Assembly: GCF_030272615.1 (NCBI RefSeq)
Contig: NC_081411.1
Coordinates: 42,397,140 to 42,461,139 of the forward strand
Direction: 5' to 3'
Length of the DNA stretch: 64,000 nt
From: Cryptomeria japonica
Taxonomy: Eukaryota > Streptophyta > Pinopsida > Cupressales > Cupressaceae
Positions 10,106 to 21,459 of this stretch are shown here, piece after piece. Position numbers and translations under genes: made by a program. The notes under the pieces are model-generated. The model searched no databases and was not told the DNA's origin. It saw only the letters and a list, made by a program, of their open reading frames with translations. The first letter of the stretch is position 1. The number at the start of each line of letters is the position of its first letter.

Positions 10106-11761
10106 CTGGATCTCCCTCATGCCAGTAGGGATCATGGTATGGTAGCATTTGTGACTAGGAACTACTAGGCTCCCCTCACTCGAATAATCTGTGCACGACG
10201 GGTGTAGGCTGGACGGTACTAGAAACAGGTCTCCGTATCGCCTCATGTTCCCCCTTTTGGGGAATAAGAGGAGGATCTAGAGCTATGGTATCATCTCCTG
10301 AATGGTGGGGAGCTGCATCTGACCCCTCCTCATCATCTCTATCCTCCTCCTCCTCCTCTTCCTCCTCGTCATCCTCATCCTCATCCTCATCCGCATCCTC
10401 ACCTGCATCCTCATCATCCTCATCTCTATCCGTGTCCTCCTCCTCCTCCTCCTCGGCACTAGGCTGATCTCCTGTGGGTGGATCAAGATCTCCTGCCTCC
10501 TCATGACCCTCTCCCTCCTCTGGCTCCTCTGACCTAGATCCCTGGTCCTCATCTCGGTCTCCATATCTCCATGGGCCTCAATGGCCTGTTGGGTGATCTG
10601 GTGGAAAGATAGGCCCTGGGTATGATCTCATAAACCATGAGACATACCTACGCTGTGCTCCAGGATCTGCAGAGTAATCAATGACTACATCTTGATCAGA
10701 TCCCTCTATATCTGTAGTCTCGATGTCATCTATCATCAGTCTCACTACTGCTCTAGGTCTGGGAAGGATTCGTGAGTGTCGAGTATAGATGGGCACATCG
10801 GCTGGAACACACTGCTCTAGCCCAAACTGCCTCCGTACTCGGTCAAAGTAGAATGGGACTATGATATGTGAATATCATCCCCGCAGTAGGCAGTTCCTCT
10901 GTAAGCATGCTAACTGTCTCTCCATCCCATCCCATCTATGCATCCGCAGATAGGGTGTCCACACGGTCACCTCGGCTGTCAGTCTATCAAAAATCACTCT
11001 CCAATATAACAGATCTCCAAATCTCCACTCGCTGGTAAGTGGATAAGCAAACACCCTAGGTCACTCGTAGCCGTACTCATCGGAAAGCCGACAGGCCTGG
11101 TGCATGTGAAGTGCTCAAATACCCACACCTGCAGAAGTGTGCATGTCATCAAGCTGCAACCCTGTCCAAAAACATACTCCTCAAGGTCGTGATAGAGATG
11201 TGCAAGCATACTCTGACCCCAAGCATACACTCTCCTATGTCTCTCCATAGCTCTGATGCACCATGTGAGACCCCCATGCATATGCGTACCTCGCCCATTA
11301 GGGCAGATGGCTAGTGCTATGATGGCGATCATAAGGCGTCTCACAAGGGGCACCTCTCCTGTAGGATGTAAGAGCTAGCTGACCATGATGCGACCTCTCG
11401 TCTCGCTTGGCATGACTCTCGCTATGCAATATACCTGCTCTCTTTGATGGTCCTCCGCTGACCGATCAGTCGCGTATGTAACAGTAGCTCCTCTGATAGG
11501 AAGACGAAGTATGCGGTACACATCCTCAAGTGTAACCATCAGCTCCCCTACTGGAAGATGAAATGTGCATGTGTCAGGATCCCATCGCTCCATCAATGCC
11601 ATCAGCATCGCAGGATAGAACCGAATGGCTGGCATGAGGATCGCATACCATAATCCCACGATCGACAATGTGTCTCTCTCTGCATGAGTCAGCCGCAGAA
11701 TCTGATCTCGCAAACTGCGAAGAATATGTCCCACCATATGCTCTCTCATGTATGGGAGACC

Positions 11762-12071
11762 CTGCAACACAGAAACATAACTATAATCAGTACTCAATCA
11801 TCAAAACCACTCATGCAAACTGTCGAACATCATATGCTAACCCTGAAATCCCTTGCCAAGCCCTGATTGGGACCATGGCGCCCTGTCAGGGGCCATGGTG
11901 CCCTGAGGGGACCATGGTGCCCTGTCAGGGACCATGGCGCCCTAAGGGGACCAGGGCGCCCCACAGGGACCATGGCACCCTGGGTGGGGCTCGGGTTAGA
12001 CTTCAGGGCCCGCAAACGATCACAAAAAGTCAAAATGCAGAAAATCAAAAGTCAACGCTCAGTCAACTCAC
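11762..12071 (-). other. Probable intron 1 of the antisense PMD gene
   Basis: On the minus strand the exon ends GAG, followed by a GTGAGT donor (from 12071). The intron ends TTGCAG at 11762 after a T-rich stretch. Joining 12072 to 11761 keeps the frame (PLDE then GLPYM). Length 310 bp. A GC-rich tandem repeat lies inside it. Not proven without a transcript. Confidence 0.65.
11869..11991 (+). repeat. GGGACCATGGCGCCC-type tandem repeat in the PMD intron
   Basis: About six imperfect copies of a roughly 20-bp unit containing accatggcgccc, varying with caggg or gagggg spacers. It resembles the GC-rich palindromic repeats in the G1 LTRs. Confidence 0.7.
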
Positions 12072-12152
12072 CTCGTCCAGTGGCTCGTCGTCGATCACGG
12101 CTTGGCGCAGGATCTTAATCCTCGTGGGATGCTCCGGTCATCGTGAAGGCAT

Positions 12153-12718
12153 GATGATGGCTATGTGGGCTCTGCTGCAATGAACAATATTCCGAAATCA
12201 ACAAAGTGACAAATGCAAATGTCACTTTCAAAGTATATACTTTCATTTCTTTATCTTTACTTTCGAAACCCTAATTTTCCTCTATCACTCATTTCATCAT
12301 AACTTGAGTTTGGGAAATGCGATTTTTGAGCCGTTTGTTGTGTAGGAATTGTATTTTCATTCCCTTACTCTCAGGATGTTCCAAAAAGTGCTCTGATGAA
12401 GCCTATTCAGTGAACACCCCTCATCAATACTCTCTTACATAATTTGTCATAAGTAAACATGCTACCCTGTTTCACCTCCCTAATAAGCAAGTCGAAATAG
12501 GGGGGGGCATATAGCTACTCACAAATTTTATCACTTTCCTTAGTAAGCATTAGGTGATTTTGCGATCTAACATGTGTTTTGTAGGGTGTGGTTCCTAACT
12601 GTGTACTGCAAATACCGTTGGGGGCTTCGTCCGACAACTTATGGATATATCCTTTTTCAAATGATGTTTACTTTTCTGTACTTTAGCTTGCATATGCACG
12701 TAGTACTCATATGACCGC
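12153..12718 (+). other. G1 3' untranslated region
   Basis: No coding signal. Its last 300 bp match the inverted stretch 28102-28390 of G2, so it is a conserved part of the element's 3' end. It is also where a promoter for the antisense gene would lie. Confidence 0.6.
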
Positions 12719-12734
12719 TAAAGTGGGGGCTAAA
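12719..12734 (+). other. Polypurine tract of G1
   Basis: taaagtgggggctaaa directly before the 3' LTR at 12735. The same tract, inverted, borders the G2 LTR at 28082. Confidence 0.8.
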
Positions 12735-14370
12735 TGTAGCGTCATAAATTGTACGCACTTGCTAGGGTGGTACAATTTCACACTTAGTTTAGCACCCGCC
12801 TTAGTGCATTTTACATTTGCATTGCATTTCTCCTTTAGCACTTAATTAATCAAATTAATTAGGTCTAAGGTCCTATTTCATCATCCTCTACATCATAAAG
12901 TTGGGCCCTTTCGTTAAAGTGTGCCCTTTTCATTTTATTCCTCCAATACATCACTCAATCAAAAACCCTAATTAAGTCCTATTTTGAGCTTGGGGGCTTG
13001 GTTTCGGGGGTCAAAACATCTCGAAATCACCTGTAACTTCGGGATTCTCTCTAAAATCATCATATCCGACGGCCCTAAAAATTTGGTGAAAAGTTGTCGG
13101 GACCATGGCGCCCGGAGTGCACATGGTCCCGGACATTTTTCTAAAAATTTTAGGAGCACAATCCAATCACAAAATAAAGCTTAACCCCAAGAAATTGGCG
13201 GGAAATTCAATCTCTAGGTTGGCCAAAAGACGAAATTACGATCTAGGGTTTCCTACATAAGAGCTCTCTTTCTTCATTTGAAAGGATCCAATTTTTGTTT
13301 TCAGGAACCTCATATGCAGCGAAAGAGCAGATCTTTGAAGACTTCAACAACATTCAACATCCTTCTATCAAGCATTTATCAATTTCACTCATCCATTTAG
13401 GGCTTGGAAGACATTGAAGAACAATAGGAGATTATCGACTGAAGATTGGCTTATACTCCTCCCTTGGGGGTTGGGTATGATTTCATGTTGTTTTCATGTC
13501 TTTGCATAAGCTTCAATATATCCTTTATTCATGCTTTAGATCACTTTGCATCTTGATTTAGAGTATTTACGTCATCATTTACAAGCAATTAGGGTTTACT
13601 TTCTAGGTTGCTCTAGTTTGCTTGCTTGCATTTTAGGACCTTGCACACACACTAGGTCTGCACACACAATACATTTTACAATACAACTTGGCTATTCATG
13701 GAGGTGGAAATCACCGAAGTGGGGGTTTGACTAAGGCAAAACCCTATATAGCCGCCCATACCCTTTTCAGATATAAGTGCAGGTTTCGGGACTCGGACGA
13801 CACCGCAGGTGACAGATCCGGGAAAAGCAGGCCGAGACAGCACTCCACATCAAATTGCAGAGCAAAAGACCTGGACAGGGGCGCTGGGTGCCCTGGTCCT
13901 TGGGACAGAGGCGCTGGGCGCCCTGGTCCTCCTGACAGATAGCATTTTTCGACATTTCCGACAGTTTTCTAGAGTGCAAAACAGCAGTTTCAGGTGCAGT
14001 TTTCGGGACAGAATCAGGACAGTGGTGCCCGCGTCCCCGTCCCGAACATTTTCAATTAGATTTTGACTCCGGGTACGCATCTGCATTCTTGTTTTGTCCT
14101 TGTGTTTACAACTGTTCATTGTTTAATCTCAATTCTGCAATCTTGTTATTAGTTCATACTTGCATTTTGGGATTAGGAATTGAACTTGCATCATTTGATC
14201 TTCCAATTTCAACAAAGGAATAGAAATCCTAATAGGTAGCCCGTGGCTCTCTCTTTCACAAGAAGAAGTAGCCAATTGTGTGATACCTCTAGGCTCTTTC
14301 GTATTCCGTAATGTGTGTCAAAAGGTAGGATTAGGGCATGTTAACCTAGTCTCACTTTTTCCCTTACACA
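12735..14370 (+). repeat. G1 3' LTR
   Basis: 1636 bp, TGTAGCGTCA to CCCTTACACA, followed by the TSD aataa. TATA box CTATATAG at 13744-13751. It has two copies of the GGCGC repeat unit. Confidence 0.93.
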
Positions 14371-14375
14371 AATAA

Positions 14376-14814
14376 CAACTTGATATGATCGGTAAACCAG
14401 CTTAATAATGCATTGAGATTGATGTAAATACCTTTAAATTCACTCGGGAGGTGGTTTGATCGCCTTTGAATCGCTTGCTCTGCTCTCTTGAAAATTGGTA
14501 AGTGTAAAATGACCACGTAAATGTTTTAAGTACACAATATACCTTATCGGGCTCTGTGCAGGTTAGGTCAAAAACATTAAATGCACTCGGTTCCACTAAA
14601 CTTTCTTTCCTTTTTGCGCTTTAACCGAGTAATCAGACTTTCTTCATTTACCGACTTGACAGGCTTCCTGTATAGTGCTCCAAAAGACTTTGATAGAATT
14701 TCAAACTTTCTAATGCATCTTTAACTATGCAGATTTTGAATTAAGTGCATGATAAAATAGGAACTGTTAAGATTTAATCTTTGAGAGAATGTTGTTCCTT
14801 CATTCCTTTACTGA
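14376..14814 (-). other. ORF1-ORF2 spacer of element A, right part
   Basis: Continues the spacer interrupted at 1647. No long frame. On the minus strand it carries the leader that precedes ORF2 once G1 is removed. Confidence 0.5.
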
Positions 14815-16168
14815 TTAATTTGGAATAGGTGCACCTAACTCGGTAGGTAAGGTGCTTTCTTCATTTGACACAATTTCCTTCTTTTTCCAAATCATCTGGT
14901 GTTTTCTTTTTATCTCTTCAATATCTCCTCTTGGTTGATCTCTGCAATCTCCAACCAAGTGTCCAACTTTGTGACATTGAAAACATGCCATACCAGGATT
15001 TCTCCATGATCTTCAGTTTTTCATTCCAAACCTTATAAAACAATTGGCACTTATGTGTCCATATATTCTACAACATTCACACCATATCTTTGTATTGTAA
15101 TCCCATGGTATTGTAGAATACTATCGGTAAGGATTTGTGTGAGTTCGGTAGCCTCTAGGATTTGCTCGGTGTGCAGACCACATATAGTTCTTTTGCTTAT
15201 ACCAACACTTCTCGGTACTATGTCCATATCTATTGCAGTTTTTATAAAATCCTTTGAATTTTGCCTTCTGATAATTGCTAGCAGACTTTGTCCTACATTG
15301 ATTAGATGTGTGACCATATTTATTGCAATTGTAACAATAACCATTAGACTTTGTGACATTCGATTGCTTACCTTTTTTTGATTTGGCACATGTTAGTAGT
15401 ATGACCTTGATTTCCACAGTAGTTGCAAATAGGCTTCTTTACTTTGATATTCTTCTTATTTCCAGCTTGCTTTGATGATTCTCCTCTCTCGGTAGTATGA
15501 ATTCCCTTCTCGGTAGAGTCTTTTCCTTTGTAACCGAGTCCAGCATCTTTGTTGGGTCTTCTTGTATTTAGTTGCTCATCCAACATCTTTGATGCTTCAT
15601 AACTCTTCTTCAGTGTTTCCTTGGATTTCTTCTCTATCTCAAGTTCATTGGTCAACCTTGATACTTCAAGTTTCAATATTTGATTCCCATCATCTTTCAG
15701 ATTTGCTTCATGATGTGCATAACCCAATTGATCTGACAGATTTTGTTGAATACCAGTTAACCTTATGTTTTCATCATTCTTTTCAGATACTAATGCTTCA
15801 AGTTGTTGTTTCTCTCTTTCTAGATCTCTTACTTTATCCTTAGCTATCCTCAATACATCAAGATTTTCAGTCATCTGTGTGCTGAAATGTTCATGTTCTC
15901 TTTTCATTGCTTTTAGCTGATCGATCAGTGCTTTGTTCTTTTCTTTTAATACTTCAATCATTTCTTCAATCTCTTCAGACATACTATTCTTAGATGATGT
16001 CTCAATTTGTTCCACTAACTCTTGAGAGTCTTCCAAATCATCAGATAATCTTCTTCTAACTTTCAATGATTTTTGCATTTGTCTTTGCATGTCTGCAATC
16101 ACTTGATTAGCATGATCTAACTCTTCTTGCAGATACACAATCCTCCGAGATTGTTTATAGCCTTCCAT
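14815..16168 (-). pseudogene. ORF1 of element A: coiled-coil protein with five CCHC knuckles, frameshifted
   Basis: Starts at an ATG at 16168, 49 bp after the primer site. About 200 residues are heptad-rich coiled coil (for example KDKVRDLEREKQQLEALV). A GLGYKGKD...GESS linker follows, then zinc knuckles: CNYCGNQGHTTNMC, CYNCNKYGHTSNQC, a degenerate one with the first Cys lost (KNCNRYGHSTEKC), CECCRIYGHISANC and CFQCHKVGHLVGDC. A frameshift in a T run at about 15371-15377 ends the first frame at 15368. TAG at about 15118 and a TGA near 15015 break the second, which ends TAA at 14815. It stands where Gag would be, but I see no copia-type gag domain before the knuckles. B and C encode the same layout. 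Confidence 0.8.
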
Positions 16169-16216
16169 TGATAAGATCTTTCTCTTTAGGTTGTTAAACC
16201 CTTTTCCAAGATTCAA

Positions 16217-16228
16217 GCTCTGATACCA
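16217..16228 (-). other. Primer-binding site of element A (tRNA-iMet type)
   Basis: TGGTATCAGAGC on the minus strand, two bases from the LTR edge at 16231. It matches the 3' end of initiator tRNA-Met, the usual primer for plant copia elements. Confidence 0.92.
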
Positions 16229-16524
16229 ATTGTTAGGCCCATTATGGAAAGCTAATGTACTGAGAGGGGAGGGGTGAATCAGTACTTCAAATCCTTTCTT
16301 CAACAATATCTTTACTGTTAAGCATAAACTGAATATTGTTGTAACATAACATAAAGCTAAAATAAATAAATAACAATCATACATGATTCACTCCATAACA
16401 CATATATTTTGGTTACGCAGAAACTCTTGGTTAGAGAGAAAAACTGCGGTGGGGATGGCACCCACAACTTCACTACTGCAATAATAAAGGTTGCTCGGTT
16501 AGAGCTACATGTTTAGCTATTTCT

Positions 16525-16664
16525 GATAGCTTACCCTGTTAGGAGTATCAAGATCTGTTAGATCTACCTTGCTAAAGGATTTTACAACACTTAATCTAAA
16601 TGTTGCACCTGGTTAAGAGCTTTACAATTTATAGACTTTGTTAGAGTCTTTTACCCTGTTAAAG
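16525..16664 (-). repeat. CTNTAACARGG repeat array in the LTR of A
   Basis: About six degenerate 20-30 bp units on the minus strand with the core CTCTAAC or CTTTAACAGGG, near the primer-site end of the LTR. Comparable arrays occur in both B LTRs and in the E LTR. Confidence 0.55.
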
Positions 16665-19600
16665 TGTAATGCCCCGCCAGGAAACCCCTAAGGGTTTAAG
16701 TTAAAAACACTCAATTAGAGTGTAAATTTTTTTTTTTTAAAATAATATTTAAGAGCGTTAATGAAAAGATACAATATTAAGATAGATTGAGTTATCTCAA
16801 AGTTATCTCTAACTAGATAACACAGCGGAAGGCTAAATGATCCTAAGGGGTTTCCCAACGCGATTACATAACCTTACACCCAACTCAACTTGCGTCATTA
16901 GATCCATTAAACTGGATATCTTAATTACGAGATATTGCATAGGTCTTGATTATATATGTGTTCAATGGTTTGACATCTTAAAATTTTAGGAGGCGTTCAT
17001 TTACTTGGGTGGTTAGGAGGCCATTGAGGAGTTATTTATTCAATGCACTTAATTTCATAATTACCTTAAGGGGCCCCCCAAAAGGGTTCATGAAGTTCAT
17101 TCCTTGGGTTTGTGGTATCCATTCACAATTGATTTCATCCTTTAATGTTTAAAAATATGCCTATTGAGATTCATTCATTTAAGGTTAAACTACGATTAGT
17201 AAAGCGAGGATTCCTTCGTTTGATTTTAAAATATTCACCCACATTTGATATATATTTCTTAAATATTAAAAAGTATGGTTAATAAGAAGAATTCGCTCCT
17301 TAAGGATTAACTACAATTAATAGAGGGAGGTCCCTTCATTTGATTTCATGCATAGCCAACTGATGAGTTGAAATTCTTTTATGAAGGGTATAATGTGAGT
17401 AGCCATGGAATTCATTTGAAGTTTTAATAATGCAAATAAATGGACTAATTTCATTTAGATGGGTATGCATTAGGACACACGAGAGCATCCTTTAAATTAA
17501 AGTATCGCTAACTAGATGACTTTCATCATTTTGAGATTCGAATATTAAGATCATAGTGACGTCCTTCTATTAAGATTGAAATACAATTATCTTGTTGCAT
17601 ATCACCCTTTTTTTTGTTAAATGAAGATAATATGAGAGAGATTCTTTTACTAGATTTAATGTATCAACAACTAATTAATTTTTTTTTTTTCCATTTTAGT
17701 TCAATTTTAACAATCATAAGGGATTCCTTTTATAAGGATTAAAATATGGATATCTAATTGAGTTCACCCAATTTTAAAATAAATCTGGTGAGGATTATTG
17801 ATTATAATTACAACATAAATTACTAAGTATTTTCATCCAATATACAACATGAATACCTAGTTGAGTCCACACGATTATCGAATTAATCTGGTGAGGATTA
17901 TTGTTAAGATTAAAACGTGAAATAACCTAACAAATTCATCCAATGTAATGAAACATAATTAACATGGCGTGATTCATTTACTAAGGTAAAAAGATAGATA
18001 TTTATATGATGTTCATCCTTTAGATTTCAGTCTAGGAATTGTGACATAAATTTTAACTTTGTTTCCTTTTTACATTCATCCCATTTATATACTTAATAAC
18101 AAGTTAATCCGATAATGTAATCTAGCAAGATTCTCTCCACTATTACAACTTTAATTATCGTATTTTAAATACTCTGCCATAATCCTAATTCACAATGTTT
18201 TATGAACTTAAATAACTACATTTATCTAGATGAATAATGTTAGGCACTTAAATTTGAATTCATTAAATTTCCACCATGCACTTACGCAAGAATACAACCA
18301 TTCATGATAATTTAAAACATAAAACAAAGTACACCATAAACATTGCATAACACAGATATGATCTCGGAGTTCACCCCTGATGGGCTACATCTCCGGGTCT
18401 GCTCAACTGCAAGACCCCTTTGGTATTATATCATTAGGAATACAAAATTTATAAGTCTTTTACATCTTGCCACTTAGGCGAATACAATCAATATACAACA
18501 GACACCTCGGACGTTAATTACGTAATGATCCCTTTTGTAACGAATCCTACTAAATACATCAAATAAAAAGGACAAGGATCTCTTAACAGGTGGTACCTTA
18601 AATGGAGACTAGACCGACGTTGGACAAACCAAAGCAATCAGATGACGGGGACCCAACAAATTTGCCAAAATAATAAGTCATGCTCAAGCGTTAACGAGTA
18701 AATTCGACACTTTCTCAAGTTGACATAAACGTCTAACCAAATTAATTAACCCTTAGATCCCCACTAATGATAAGATGGTTTTTACAAAGATACTCTAGCC
18801 CCTTTTTAACTACACAAGGATTACCTTATTACTATATAGGAACAAAATAAATTAAGAGTAAATAAAGAAATGGGAAAAACGTTCCCGAGCTAAATTAAGC
18901 TTTTATTGCATACATAAAAACAAATTAAGGACTAACACCACCATTTCGAATTACTCATTAACACCTAACCGCGAGTCCTAACATTTCCCACTTAAAAGAA
19001 TTAAAGCCTAAATGCACTTTTCAACATTTGCAAAGATAATGAAGCTCATTTCCATATTATATTTCAAAAAGACAACATCAATATAGGTCATCACAGTATA
19101 TATATACAAATTAGATGATTACCTATATTAACACATATTTTTACATATCTATTTATATATATATTTTTTTAACATTTAAAATAAACATTCATTACTTATT
19201 AGCATGTTCATCTCAACTCAAATTTTAATATAACATATTGCTTTAAATATATTTATATAAATAAGCACCCTTTTGTTTTTTTTTGATAGAATAATATAAC
19301 ACAACTAAACCATTTTTTTTTTTTTAAACTTACTTAGGAAAAGAGCTAACTAATATTTAATAAACCACAGCAAAAAACCGAAAATAACAAATTTACAAGT
19401 TTGCATCGGCCAAACCCTAGCCGAGCCGAGCCGAGCCGAGCCGTACCGCAGGGATTTTCCATGTGGCGGCGCCACTGCAGTGCCCGCAGGTCCACGACAC
19501 CCTGCGGCTACCGCGGCCCTTGCGGCCACCGCAGTGCCGTGGCCACCGGTTTCCTTTACACGCGAGCGGGGAGTGCAAACGGGGTAGCGAGCGGGGAAAA

Positions 19601-21447
19601 CAGACGGGAAGCGAGCGGGGGAGGGGTGGAGGAGCGGGTGGAGCTCCGCTTCCCGCCCTCCAACCCCAACCAAGGGTTTAAAAGAACACGCAAAGTCCGT
19701 TTCGGACAAAAACGCACAGACCCATATCAAATTTTTATATATATTTTTTTTTGATAACCTATGAATCCGACTTACAGTTGGATTTTATCAAAAATAAATC
19801 TCAAATACAGGGATAAATGCATACATAGCTCCCATCATTTTTATTTTTTATTCCCTTTTACAGACCCATTCATTCCCAGATTTATACCAAAATCTCCATT
19901 GTGGAAAAAAAATGTTTCCTATCAAGTTTAAAATCACAAAATCCATTAAGAACAAGGATTTGATTCAAGAACAACCAAGTTTGGGAGAAGACTGAAAACT
20001 AAACCTCAAAACATTCATGGGTAATACTGTTTTTTTTTTCTTGTATTCAACAATAGATAAAGGAGAAGATTCGAATCCTACCTCATAGTGCAAATTCCGG
20101 GCATGAATCTTGATGAAGAGCTTCCCCAATCTGCTGCTCCAAGGCAAATCTCCCATTTTTTTCAAAAAAAACTCCCAAGCAAAAGAACCCCCAAAATGCT
20201 TACAAAACTAGGTTAAAAAGAGAACCCTAATTTTGCCCTAATTTTCAATTTCGAAAATAGGCATTTATTTTTAAAATAAAATGAATGAAAATGAAAATGG
20301 AAGTCATTCATTTACATTATTTAATACATCTTATTCGCTTCCCTTATTAAAATTAAAATGCTTCTATTTCTTATTGCGTTTTAAGTTTGAATTTCTCAAT
20401 ATAAATTTTAGGCCTACTTCGTATTTCAAAACTATTGACCAGGGTAAGGCATTTTGATTAATTTAATTTTCTAAAATCAAACTTTTATACTATATCGACT
20501 TTACAAGTAAAAAGGAAATAATTTCGTTTAAATAATAATAATTTACCCTTTTTCTTCCAAAATGCGAAAAAATGAGTAATTTATTTCTATCTCCCAAATG
20601 ACTTTAAATTTTTGCTTTCCAGACGCATAACTCATTAAATTCATTATTTTAAAATTAGCTATTAAATTAACTCGCTATAACATAATAAAGTGACATTTTT
20701 AAATAAATGACTAATCTAATGCAAGAGTTTTATTTATTCTAATTTCTCAACTACAAATGCGTAAATGTTACAAATGCGTAAATGAGCACGCTAACCCAAG
20801 TTAAATACCTTAAGCTTGCTACATTAATAATTTAAGGCAATCTCTTAAATTAATGATTAATCATATAAAGGAAGCTACCCATTTAAATTTCTAAATTACT
20901 AATGTGCTCGTCTACTCATAAATTTGAATTAATACTTAGGATAACAAACCTCGCTTACCTCATGCAAGGCACGCAAATCAAGGAAGTCCTCCAAATCTCT
21001 CGACATGCATCCCAATGAAAAGCAAGCCCCACGAATCCACACACGATGCTCTCCTAACCATGGCTAAGGCAAGACGAGAGTTATATGACCACTAAATTCG
21101 AATTCTAAAGATGAAGGAGCATACTCAACCTTGCAAATCCCAAAGGAGATGAACCTTGCCCTAAGCGGTGTTGTACCTGCAATCTCTTGCACTCATGAAT
21201 CCATACAAGCATGCATATACAAATACATATTCAACGAAGGCGTTAGCTCAAGATTCAACACAAGGGTTAGGAACAATTACATTTACACGAAAATCGATGC
21301 AAAAGCACAATAATAAGTATGCATAGTTATTTATATTATCTAAACTACACATTTCACCATGGTTAACCTACCATTCAAGAATGCCACATAGGAAGTCAAT
21401 CATGGTCAAATGGGTTTTACAAACCTAACTAGGGTATGGGCATTACA
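16665..21447 (-). repeat. L1 3' LTR, complete
   Basis: 4783 bp. Mostly AT-rich with no gene. It contains a GC-rich block at about 19409-19660 that includes four tandem CCGAG units (19421-19440). A 66-codon sense-strand frame at 20165-19965 recurs at 32335-32135 only because the LTRs are copies. Confidence 0.92.
19409..19660. other. GC- and CpG-rich block inside the L1 LTR
   Basis: About 250 bp of GC-rich sequence with many CpGs, beginning with tandem CCGAG units, in otherwise AT-rich LTR. Frames across it are open on both strands, which is a composition effect. The other LTR keeps only its right part (from 31759). Could be a promoter region or a captured host fragment. Confidence 0.5.
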
Positions 21448-21459
21448 TTCTCCCCTCCT
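21448..21459 (-). other. Polypurine tract of L1
   Basis: On the minus strand AGGAGGGGAGAA directly precedes the 3' LTR, which begins at 21447. This confirms the orientation. Confidence 0.8.

Larger units (their letters stand above)
9628..12152 (-). pseudogene. Antisense plant mobile domain (PMD) gene carried by G1, intron-bearing, decayed
   Basis: The gene reads opposite to G1 pol. Exon 1 starts at an ATG at 12152 and ends ...PLDE at 12072. Exon 2 opens at 11761 with GLPYMREH and carries PMD hallmarks: MERWDPDTCTFHLPVGE, then TLEDVYRILRLPI (about 11590-11500), RVYAWGQSMLAHLY (about 11240), and, after a frameshift near 11000, VRRQFGLEQCVP (about 10840). A Glu/Asp-rich tail follows (10460-10320), then an Arg/Ser-rich end stopping at 9628-9630. 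Damage: TGA in exon 1, TAG at 11375, frameshift near 11000, TGA at 10578 and others. PMD proteins include plant MAIN/MAIL1 and many transposon-borne relatives. Extra antisense ORFs in this position are known for Tat elements. Confidence 0.82.
1648..14370 (+). mobile_element. G1: full-length Tat-lineage Ty3/gypsy element, TSD AATAA
   Basis: Complete 12.7-kb plus-strand element between perfect 5-bp repeats aataa (1643-1647 and 14371-14375). Order: 5' LTR 1648-3316, short gag position, protease, RT, RNase H, second RNase H, integrase (to 9034), an antisense plant-mobile-domain gene (9628-12152), polypurine tract 12719-12734, 3' LTR 12735-14370. The second RNase H after the first, and extra ORFs between pol and the 3' LTR, are traits of the plant Tat lineage (Ogre, Retand, TatI-III). 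The first 300 bp of the two LTRs differ at about eight sites, seven of them transitions. Pol carries three TGA stops and at least two frameshifts, so this copy is dead. Confidence 0.93.

Noticed and set aside
10285..10467. Serine-only plus-strand frame
   Set aside because: It is the opposite strand of the Glu/Asp-rich tail of the antisense PMD gene; composition explains it.
19350..19754. GC-rich frames on both strands in the L1 LTR
   Set aside because: High GC removes stops in all frames; no domain is visible.
21131..21313. 60-codon frame repeated at 33302-33484
   Set aside because: It is repeated only because both copies lie in the two L1 LTRs; no codon-level conservation can be inferred.
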